From Sipunculus nudus (Eukaryota > Annelida > Sipuncula > Golfingiida > Sipunculidae): a DNA stretch of 64,000 nt. Numbering within the stretch: the first letter of the stretch is position 1; every line of letters begins with the position of its first letter. Positions 13,701 to 25,700 of this stretch are shown here, piece after piece. The DNA lies in assembly GCA_026874595.1 (NCBI GenBank), contig CM049310.1, forward strand, positions 87,333,056-87,397,055, given 5' to 3'. The position numbers and the translations under genes were made by a program. The notes below the pieces were generated by a model. The model saw nothing but the letters and a program-made list of their open reading frames with translations. It was not told where the DNA came from and did not search any database.

Positions 13701-16700
13701 TTCCACACAGTTTGAAATGACTGTGTTTACTATTTCCACACAGTTTTGAGATAACTGTGTTTACTATTTCCACACAGGTTGAGATGACTGTGTTTACTGT
13801 TTCCACACAGGTTGAGATGACTTTGTATACTATTTCCACACAGGTATAGATGACTGTGTTTACTGTTTCCACACAGGTTGAGGTAACTGTGTTTTCTGTT
13901 TCCACACAGGTTGAGATGACTGTGTTTACTATTTCCACACAGTTTGAAATGACTGTGTTTACTATTTCCACACAGTTTTGAGATAACTGTGTTTACTATT
14001 TCCACACAGGTTGAGATGACTGTGTTTACTATTTCCACACAGGTTGAGATAACTGTGTTTACTGTTTCCACACAGGTTGAGATGACTGTGTTTATTTGTT
14101 CCACACAGTTTTGAGATAACTGTGGTTACTATTTCCATACAGGTTGAGATGACTGTGTTTACTGTTTCCACACAGGTTGAGATGACTGTGTTTACTGTTT
14201 CCACACAGGTTGAGATGACTGTGTTTACTGTTTCCACACAGGTTGAGATGACTGTGTTAACTGTTTCCAAACAGGTTGAGATGACTGTGTTTACTGTTTC
14301 CACACAGGTTGAGATAACTGTGTTTACTGTTTCCACACAGGTTGAGATGACTGTGTTTACTATTTTCACACAGTTTGAGATGAATGTGTTTACTATTGCC
14401 ACACAGTTTGAGTTAACTGTGTTTACTGTTTCCACACAGGTTGAGATAACTGTGTTTACTGTTTCCACACAGTTTGAGATGACTGTGTTTACTATTGCCA
14501 CCCAGGTTGGGATAACTTTGTTAACTATTTCCACACAGTTTGAGATAACTGTGTTTACTATTTCCACACAGTTTGAGATGACTGTGTTTACTGTTTCCAT
14601 CCAGGTTGAGATGACTGTGTTTACTGTTTCCACACAGGTTGAGATGACTTTGTTTTCTATTTCCACACAGGTTTAGATGACTGTGTTTACTATATCCACA
14701 TAGTTTGAGATGACAGTGTTCACTGTTTCCACACAGGTTGAGATAACTGTGTTTACCGTTTCCACACAGGTTGAGATGACTGTGTTTTTTACTTTTTCCA
14801 CACAGGTTGAGATGACTGTGTTTACTGTTTCCACAGAGATTGAGATAACTGTGTTTACTGTTTCCACACAATTCGAGATGACTGTGTTTACTATTTCCAC
14901 ACAGGTTGAGATGACTGTGTTTACTGTTTCCACACAGTTTGAGATAACTGTGTTAACTTTTTCCACACAGTTTGAGATAACTGTGTTTACTATTTCCACA
15001 CAGTTTGAGATGACTGTGTTTACTATTTCCACACAGGTTGAGATGACTGTGTTTACTATTTCCACACAGGTTGAGATGACTGTGTTTACTATTTCCACAC
15101 AGGTTGAGATGACTGTGTTTACTATTTCCACACAGGTTGAGATGACTGTGTTGACTATTTCCACACAGGTTGAGATGACTGTGTTGACTATTTCCGCACA
15201 GGTTGAGATGACTGTGGTCACTGTTTCCGCACAGGTTGAGATGACTGTGTTCACTGTTTCCGCACAGGTTAAGATGACTGTGTTTACTGTTTCCACACAG
15301 GTTGAGATGACTGTGTTTACTATTTACACACAGATTGAAATGACTGTGTTTACTATTTCCACACAGTTTTGAGATAACTGTGTTTACTATTTCCACACAG
15401 GTTAAGATGACTGTATTTACTGTTTCCACACAGGTTGAGATAACTGTGTTTACTGTTTCCACACAGTTTGAGATGACTGTGTTTACTATTTCCACACAGT
15501 TTGAAATGACTGTGTTTACTATTTCCACACAGTTTTGAGATTACTGTGTTTACTATTTCCACACAGGTTGAGATGACTGTGTTTACTGTTTCAACACAGG
15601 TTGAGATGACTTTGTATACTATTTCCACACAGGTATAGATGACTGTGTTTACTGTTTCCACACAGGTTGAGGTAACTGTGTTTTCTGTTTCCACACAGGT
15701 TGAGATGACTGTGTTTACTATTTCCACACAGTTTGAAATGACTGTGTTTACTATTTCCACACAGTTTTGAGATAACTGTGTTTACTATTTCCACACAGGT
15801 TGAGATGACTGTGTTTACTATTTCCACACAGGTTGAGATAACTGTGTTTACTGTTTCCACACAGGTTGAGATGACTGTGTTTATTTGTTCCACACAGTTT
15901 TGAGATAACTGTGGTTACTATTTCCATACAGGTTGAGATGACTGTGTTAACTATTTCCACACAGGTTGAGATGACTGTGTTTACTGTTTCCACACAGGTT
16001 GAGATGACTGTGTTTACTGTTTCCATCCAGGTTGAGATGACTGTGTTTACTGTTTCCACACAGGTTGAGATGACTTTGTTTTCTATTTCCACACAGGTTT
16101 AGATGACTGTGTTTACTATATCCACATAGTTTGAGATGACAGTGTTCACTGTTTCCACACAGGTTGAGATAACTGTGTTTACCGTTTCCACACAGGTTGA
16201 GATGACTGTGTTTTTTACTTTTTCCACACAGGTTGAGATGACTGTGTTTACTGTTTCCACAGAGATTGAGATAACTGTGTTTACTGTTTCCACACAATTC
16301 GAGATGACTGTGTTTACTATTTCCACACAGGTTGAGATGACTGTGTTTACTGTTTCCACACAGTTTGAGATAACTGTGTTAACTTTTTCCACACAGTTTG
16401 AGATAACTGTGTTTACTATTTCCACACAGTTTGAGATAACTGTGTTTACTATTTCCACACAGTTTGAGATGACTGTGTTTACTATTTCCACACAGGTTGA
16501 GATGACTGTGTTTACTATTTCCACACAGGTTGAGATGACTGTGTTTACTATTTCCACACAGGTTGAGATGACTGTGTTGACTATTTCCACACAGGTTGAG
16601 ATGACTGTGTTGACTATTTCCGCACAGGTTGAGATGACTGTGGTCACTGTTTCCGCACAGGTTGAGATGACTGTGTTCACTGTTTCCGCACAGGTTAAGA

Positions 16701-19700
16701 TGACTGTGTTTACTGTTTCCACACAGGTTGAGATGACTGTGTTTACTATTTACACACAGATTGAAATGACTGTGTTTACTATTTCCACACAGTTTTGAGA
16801 TAACTGTGTTTACTATTTCCACACAGGTTAAGATGACTGTATTTACTGTTTCCACACAGGTTGAGATAACTGTGTTTACTGTTTCCACACAGTTTGAGAT
16901 AACTGTGGTTACTATTTCCACACAGGTTGAGATGACTGTGTTTACTGTTTCCACACAGGTTGAGATGACTGTGTTTACTGTTTCCACACAGGTTGAGATG
17001 ACTGTGTTTACTGTTTCCACACAGGTTGAGATGACTGTGTTTACTGTTTCCACACAGGTTGAGATAACTGTGTTTACTGTTTCCACACAGGTTGAGATGA
17101 CTGTGTTTACTATTTCCACACAGTTTGAGATGACTGTCTTCACTTTTTCCACACAGGTTGAGATGACTGTGTTTACTATTTCCACACAGGTTGAGATGAC
17201 TGTGTTTACTGTTTCCACACAGTTTGAGATAACTGTGTTTACTATTTCCACACAGGTTGAGATAACTGTGTTTACTATTTCCACACAGGTTGAGATGACT
17301 GTGTTTACTATTTCCACACAGGTTGAGATAACTGTGTTTACTATTTCCACACAGGTTGAGATGACTGTGTTTACTGTTTCCACACAGTTTGAGATGACTG
17401 TGTTTACTTTTCCACATAGTTTGAGATGACTTTGTTCAGTATTTCCACACAGGTTGAGATGACTGTGTTTACTGTTTCCACACAGGTTGAGATGACTGTG
17501 TTCACTGTTTCCACACAGGTTGAGATGACTGTGTTTACTATTTCCACACAGGTTGAGATGACTGTGTTTACTATTTCCACACAGGTTGAGATGACTGTGT
17601 TTACTATTTCCACACAGGTTGAGATGAATGTGTTTACTAATTCAACACAGGTTGAGATAACTGTGCTGACTATTTCCACACAGGTTGAGATGACTGTGTT
17701 AACTGTTTCCACACAGGTTGAGATGACTGTGTTCACTGTTTCCACACAGGTTGAGATGACTGTGTTTACTATTTTCACACAGGTTGAGATGACTGTGTTT
17801 ACTATTTCCACACAGGTTGAGATGACTGTGTTTACTATTTCTACACAGGTTGAGATGACTGTGTTTACTATTTCCACACAGGTTGAGATGACTGTGTTTA
17901 CTATTTCCACACAGGTTGAGATGACTGTGCTGACTATTTCCACACAGGTTGAGATGACTGTGTTTACTGTTTCCACACAGGTTGAGATGACTGTGTTCAC
18001 TGTTTCCACACAGGTTGAGATGACTGTGAACGTTTCCACACAGTTTGAGATGACTGTGTTTACTGTTTCCACACAGGTTGAGATGACTGTGTTTACTATT
18101 TACACACAGTTTGAAATGACTGTGTTTACTATTTCCACACAGTTTTGAGATAACTGTGTTTACTATTTCCACACAGGTTGAGATGACTGTGTTTACTGTT
18201 TCCACACAGGTTGAGATAACTGTGTTTACTGTTTCCACACAGGTTGAGATGACTGTGTATTGTTTCCACACAGTTTTGAGATAACTGTGGTTACTATTTC
18301 CACACAGGTTGAGATGACTGTGTTCACTGTTTCCGCACAGGTTGGGTGACTGTGTTCACTGTTTCCGCACAGGTTGAGATGACTGTGTTTACTGTTTCCA
18401 CACAGTTTGAAATGACTGTGTTTACTATTTCCACACAGTTTTGAGATAACTGTGTTTACTATTTCCACACAGGTTGAGATGACTGTGTTTACTGTTTCCA
18501 CACAGGTTGAGATGACTGTGTTTACTATTTCCACACAGTTTTGAGATAACTGTGTTTACTATTTCCACACAGGTTGAGATGACTTTGTTTTCTATTTCCA
18601 CACAGGTTTAGATGACTGTGTTTACTATTTCCACACAGTTTGAGATGACAGTGTTCACTATTTCCACACAGGTTGAGATAACTGTGTTCACTTTTTCCAC
18701 ACAGGTTGAGATGACTGTGTTTACTGTTTCCATACAGTTTGAGATGACAGTGTTCACTGTTTCCACACAGGTTGAGATAACTGTGTTTACTATTTCCACA
18801 CAGGTTGAGATGACTGTGTTTACTGTTCACAGGTTTAGATAACGGTGTTTACTGTTTCCACACAGTTTGAGATGATTGTGTTTACTATTTCCACACAGTT
18901 TGAGATGACTGTGTTCACTATTTCCACACAGGTTTAGATGACTGTGTTTACTATTTCCACACAGGTTGAGATGGAACAAACTGATTCAACCTTCAATAGA
19001 CCTGGCAAGAAAAGGATTCAATGTATCCAGACATCTGGGTGATGTATATTTTGTAAACTAGGTTTTCATTAAAAAATACATATATTTAAATATATATCTA
19101 ACCATTAACTCCTGTTTTTATTTTTATCAAATAGCCATTATATGGGTTTAGGAACCAGCTGTTTGAGGTGTCTCATGTATAGACTTGTTTTAGAGGTTTA
19201 CAGATCTCTTAGTACATACTTTTATTTGGCATATGTTCACTTAAATCCTTCCTGGAATTTATTTAAAATTCAATTAACTTTCAGGAACTCATGTTGTGCT
19301 CATGGAAAAATTCACAGAAGCTGTGTTCACTCTCTGGTTTATTGTCTATCCCTATTTTGCACATAATTTTACAGAGACTGAACTGCTGTGTAAAACTTAA
19401 ATTAGATCAATTTTCAAATTTTAAACATGCGGCACCAACTCTTGTTTGTCTGATTGTACTACTTCTGGCGAAGAGCCAAGAATTAGACCAATAAGAAGGG
19501 TGATTCAGTGTAATCATACCAATGAAAGCAGGTGTCGCATGTTTAAAATTTACCTGGATGCACAATACAATATCATTGGTTGGATTACAATTCTTTGCTC
19601 TGTGCCCACCCCTTGTGTTCAGAACCAGAGGATCTTGCTATACAAAGCAGCGGTTATAGTGAGGGAGATCTATTACAGTTGCAGAGTATAACCATTGCAT

Positions 19701-22700
19701 GAGGAATGTATGCATAATCGTGTTTAATTATTATTCCAGCTGAGTCACTCAGGAACCATGTTAATATGAAGCCAAATACAACCCTGGCCTCCATATTCAT
19801 GCCCAGAGGGCAGCTCTTGTCAGAAGGTGACTGGATTAAACGTGAAGACCTGGCTGAGGTGTTGGAGGCTATTGCCACAGATGGCGCTGATGCTTTGTAC
19901 ACGGGAAAATATGCCGAGGAAATTGCTGACACAGTAGGTCTTAATTGTGAAGGTCTGTGACGAGAAAATTGGTGAATCACCTTCATGATCTACGGAATTT
20001 ATGTGATCTCTGGCATACTCTGTATAAATATAAATTAACTCAAGGTGATTCATGCTAAGAGAGGTACTTATATTGCCTCTGTGATGAATGTAAATACTTG
20101 TTTATCTACAAATAGACAAATATTTTTTGGTAACTACAAAAACAAAGAAATGAAAAATTGATGTACACCACTCTCAGGAACTGGTGTATGAAAGATCACC
20201 ATTCTTATAGGACCACTCTTCTATTAAGAACAACCTTGTGTAAACCAAAAGCATTCACATTGGTTATAATAAGACAACCTGTGAATTAAGACCCTTTTTT
20301 GCCAATCCCGTGAGTGATCTCATAACATAGGTATCATTGTACTAACAAGTCATTTAACGTCTCACCTCTGGTAAACTTTGTCATGTTATTTATATAATGT
20401 GCAAAATACACAACACAAAAGAAAATTTAGTTTTATTGTTACTTTTTCAGGTGCAAGCTCAGGGTGGGGTTTTGAAGGAGGAAGATCTAAACAACTATAA
20501 AGTGTTAATGGAGGATCCCATAGAGGTCAACTTTAACAGTAAGTGCACACCTTATCACACAGTTTACAACTCATAATAAATTATAAAGTGTTAACAGAGG
20601 ACCCCATACAGGTCAGTTTTAACAGTAAGTGCACAACTTATCACACTGTATATAACTCATAATTAACTATAAAGTGTTTACAGGGGACCCCATAGAGGTC
20701 AACTTTATCTGTAAGTGCACAACTTATCACACAGTATACAACAGGGGACCCCATACAGGTCAACTTTAAAAGTAAGTGCACACCTTATCACACAATATAC
20801 AAGTGTAAACAGAGGACCCCATACAGGTCAACTTTAACAGTAAGTGCACACCTTATCACACAGTATACAACTCATAATAAATTATAAAGTGTTAACAGAG
20901 GACCCCATACAGGTCAGCTTTAACAGTAAGTGCACAACTTATCACACTGTATATAACTCATAATTAACTATAAAGTGTTTACAGAGGACCCCATAGAGGT
21001 CAACTTTAACAGTAAGTGCACAACTTATCACACAGTATACAACAGGGGACCCCATACAGGTCAACTTTAAAAGTAAGTGCACACCTTATCACACAATATA
21101 CAAGTGTAAACAGAGGACCCCATACAGGTCAACTTTAACAGTAAGTGCACACCTTATCACACAGTATACAAGTGTAAACAGAGGACCCCATACAGGTCAA
21201 CTTTAACAGTAAGTGCACACCTTATCACACAGTATACAACTCATAATAAATTATAAAGTGTTAACAGAGGACCCCATACAGGTCAGCTTTAACAGTAAGT
21301 GCACAACTTATCACACTGTATATAACTCATAATTAACTATAAAGTGTTTACAGGGGACCCCATAGAGGTCAACTTTAACAGTAAGTGCACAACTTATAAC
21401 ACTGTAAACAACTCATAATAAACTATAAAGTGTTAATAGAGGACGCCATACAACTCATAGAAATCTTGTGTCACACCATATATAACTCACAGAAAGTAGT
21501 ATCTCACAGTATTCAACTCATATAAAAAACTGTGTCACTCAACATAAATGAAAAATTGTATGGCACCGCATACAACTGCAGAAACTGACATTACACATTG
21601 TACAGCTCATAGAAAGTTGTATTACTTCATATATAACTCATAAAAACTGGATCACAAAGTAAACATTATCACAAAGACAGTATCACACATGTATAAGACC
21701 AGAACTGTATATAATTGGTGTACATGTCAAAGACAAACTGTCTACTCAAAAGATCTTTGATATGCTGTAGTTACAAGTAAGAGGAATTAAAATATATAAA
21801 CTGGTTCAGGTTTCATATATATTAAATTCAATTGTTGTTTAATATATGGGATACATTAATAGCATTTTCAGTGTAAGTTTGGATTGTTAAATTTGAATAT
21901 ACATATAGGTATATACATAGATAAATAATTTACTTTTTTTAGTAAAAATAAGAAAATTCAGAATCAGATGTAAATTAAGAAAGACAAAATGTGAATCATT
22001 ACAGTTTAAATGGTGAATATTTAGATCTTACTTTTATTTTATTAAGCATTCTCTGTGATGGCACCCCCAGCGCCCTCCGGTGGCCCTATTCTCCTGGCTG
22101 GGCTAAACATTTTGAACTATTACAACTTCAGTGCGTCAGACAGTGGAACTCCTCTCACCTACCACCGCATCATCGAGGTAAGTGGTTCATGTCGTGCATG
22201 CTACACCATACTCTCCTTACCGCTGCTTGCTTGAGCAGAGTTTGCTGGATTCTGCCACCAGGTGCTGGCATAAGGCCAAGAATGTATTCAGACCATTGAG
22301 TTGGATGCACAATGTGATAACTCACTCTCATTGGTCTGATTGCATTCTTTTCCTTGTGCCAGCTCCTGGTGGTTGAACCCAGCAAACCATACTTTAGCAA
22401 GCATTGATTAAATGGAAGGAGAATATAACATGTTACCACTGCATAACAAGAGTTGCTACACTGATATTGTGAATGGTGATTTTTGGTTCCTGTGAAATTG
22501 GTCCACTCTGCTTATATTTATATAAATCTAGTGTATTGACATTTTAGCAGAAAATTTTATATATGTAGACTGGAAATGTGATTATAACATTGGGCATGTA
22601 ACAATTCATTATACTATGATACAGTACATATCATGATGGTGTTCTAACAATATGATCCATGAGATAATACATGTAATGTACATTAGAGTTTAGCTTCAAA

Positions 22701-25700
22701 ACCAATATTTTCCATAATTGAAGATACATAAAGCACATTATATAACCGTTATATTACTGAATTCTGTCAAAACACTTTCGATTTTTCAGGCTTTCAAGTT
22801 TGCGTATGCAAGAAGGCATGATTTGGGTGATCCACAGTTTGGACAGAACATGTCTGCACTTGTCAACTACTTGTTGAGGTATGTTTCATTGGGATTTACT
22901 GTCAGAGCAGAGCCACTTTCAGACATTTCTTGAGACTGATTAAATTACCTGACTTTTACATTATTTGATGTGTGCCCTGTATCTCCATAAGATACAGACT
23001 ATGACACATCATGAAGGACCTGGGTACTTTATGTATTTAAGTATGTGAAGTTTCTAGTCCACTTTAGAGCCATTTTTGTTGTCCCCTGCTTCCTTGGAAG
23101 GAACATGGGACATTGATTTAGATTTTCCTGTCTGTCTGTCTAGCTGTCTGTCCTTCTGTCTGTTTTTCATTTTCGTGTGATAACTTTCCTAAATATTATC
23201 CAATTTGATTCAAATTTGGGTCGCTGATTGCTCTCATGCATTCCTTGATTGGGATTGGTTTTGGAGTGTCTGGCTGAATATTTTTTCTCACCAGCTCCAA
23301 AACAAAATTATCAAATTTTGGTCCTATTTCACAACCAAAATTATGACATGTCGAGACTTCTTCAAGGCACCATGAAAACTAAAACAGAGCCAGTATGACA
23401 TGAAGAGACATCTTCAGGCCAACATAAAAATTCTAACACATTGATAAGGCAAGCATGAAAAACAACAAAGAGCTGGAAGTAGGGGACATAAATTCCACGG
23501 ATTTGCTTGTTAAATGGCAAACCTGAATGACTAACCATCACAATAATGTCACACAAGATTCATCATCCAGCGATGTCAGATTCTAATCATGCATTCCTGG
23601 TCTTCGTTTGATTTATATATGACTGGAAGGAATGACCACTTTTGATTGCTAGCAAAGAACAGTGTGTCAGGAACCAAAAAATCATGACGGGGTGGTTATT
23701 CAGACAGGGGCACTTTTCAATGATGTGGTTAAATCCACTCCATTTGAGTCTGAGTGCAAGTCCGAGTCCAGGCTACTTAAGTCCAGTTCTGAGTCCTTGA
23801 GGATTGAGTCTAAGTCTGAGTCCTTGAGGATTGAGTCTAAGTCTGAGTCCTTGAGGATTGAGTCAAAGTCTGAGTCCTTGAGGATTGAGTCCAAGTCTGA
23901 GTCCTTGAGGATTGAGTCAAAGTCTGAGTCCTTGAGGATTGAGTCCAAGTCTGAGTCCTTGAGGACTGAGTCCAAGTCTGAGTCCTTGAGGATTGAGTCC
24001 AAGTCTGAGTCCTTGAGGATTGAGTCCAAGTCTGAGTCCTTGAGGATTGAGTCCAAGTCTGAGTCCTTGAGGATTGAGTCAAAGTCTGAGTCCTTGAGGA
24101 TTGAGTCCAAGTCTGAGTCCTTGAGGATTGAGTCCAAGTCTGAGTCCTTGAGGATTGAGTCCAAGTCTGAGTCCTTGAGGATTGAGTCCAAGTCTGAGTC
24201 CTTGAGGATTGAGTCCAAGTCTGAGTCCTTGAGGATTGAGTCCAAGTCTGAGTCCTTGAGGATTGAGTCCAAGTCTGAGTCCTTGAGGATTGAGTCCAAG
24301 TCTGAGTCAATGAGGATTGAGTCCAAGTCTGAGTCAATGAGGATTGAGTCCAAGTCTGAGTCTGTGAGGATTGAGTCCAAGTCTGAGTCTGTGAGGATTG
24401 AGTCCAAGTCTGAGTCTGTGAGGATTGAGTACAAGTCTGAGTCTGTGAGGACTGAGTCCAAGTCTGAGTCCTTGAGGATTGAGTCCAAGTCTGAGTCAAT
24501 GAGGATTGAGTCAAAGTCTGAGTCCTTGAGGATTGAGTCCAAGTCTGAGTCCTTGAGGATTGAGTCCAAGTCTGAGTCCTTGAGGATTGAGTCCAAGTCT
24601 GAGTCCTTGAGGATTGAGTCAAAGTCTGAGTCCTTGAGGATTGAGTCCAAGTCTGAGTCCTTGAGGATTGAGTCCAAGTCTGAGTCCTTGAGGATTGAGT
24701 CCAAGTCTGAGTCCTTGAGGATTGAGTCCAAGTCTGAGTCAATGAGGATTGAGTCCAAGTCTGAGTCAATGAGGATTGAGTCCAAGTCTGAGTCTGTGAG
24801 GATTGAGTCCAAGTCTGAGTCTGTGAGGATTGAGTCCAAGTCTGAGTCTGTGAGGATTGAGTACAAGTCTGAGTCTGTGAGGACTGAGTCCAAGTCTGAG
24901 TCCTTGAGGATTGAGTCCAAGTCTGAGTCAATGAGGATTGAGTCAAAGTCTGAGTCCTTGAGGATTGAGTCCAAGTCTGAGTCCTTGAGGATTGAGTCCA
25001 AGTCTGAGTCCTTGAGGATTGAGTCCAAGTCTGAGTCCTTGAGGATTGAGTCAAAGTCTGAGTCCTTGAGGATTGAGTCCAAGTCTGAGTCCTTGAGGAT
25101 TGAGTCCAAGTCTGAGTCCTTGAGGATTGAGTCTAAGTCTGAGTCCTTGAGGATTGAGTCCAAGTCTGAGTCCTTGAGGATTGAGTCCAAGTCTGAGTCC
25201 TTGAGGATTGAGTCCAAGTCTGAGTCCTTGAGGATTGAGTCCAAGTCTGAGTCCTTGAGGATTGAGTCCAAGTCTGAGTCCTTGAGGATTGAGTCAAAGT
25301 CTGAGTCCTTGAGGATTGAGTCCAAGTCTGAGTCCTTGAGGATTGAGTCCAAGTCTGAGTCCTTGAGGATTGAGTCCAAGTCTGAGTCCTTGAGGATTGA
25401 GTCCAAGTCTGAGTCCTTGAGGATTGAGTCCAAGTCTGAGTCCTTGAGGATTGAGTCAAAGTCTGAGTCCTTGAGGATTGAGTCCAAGTCTGAGTCCTTG
25501 AGGATTGAGTCCAAGTCTGAGTCCTTGAGGATTGAGTCCAAGTCTGAGTCTGTGAGGACTGAGTCCAAGTCTGAGTCCTTGAGGATTGAGTCCAAGTCTG
25601 AGTCCTTGAGGATTGAGTCCAAGTCTGAGTCCTTGAGGATTGAGTCCAAGTCTGAGTCAATGAGGATTGAGTCCAAGTCTGAGTCTGTGAGGATTGAGTC

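Noticed and set aside
13573-18842. Many open frames of 100-330 codons on both strands ([11 protein letters not shown] and [11 protein letters not shown] types) as genes
   Set aside because: They follow from the 33-bp unit length. The unit is explained by the exon 6 acceptor, and small indels break all frames.
13581-18973. CRISPR-like array
   Set aside because: Units are contiguous with no unique spacers, and the genome is animal.
13581-18973. Each 33-bp unit as a recursive splice site (AG directly followed by GT)
   Set aside because: CAG|GTTGAG has AG-GT juxtaposed, but positions +3 to +6 fit U1 poorly, so strong zero-length-exon ratcheting is not supported from sequence alone.
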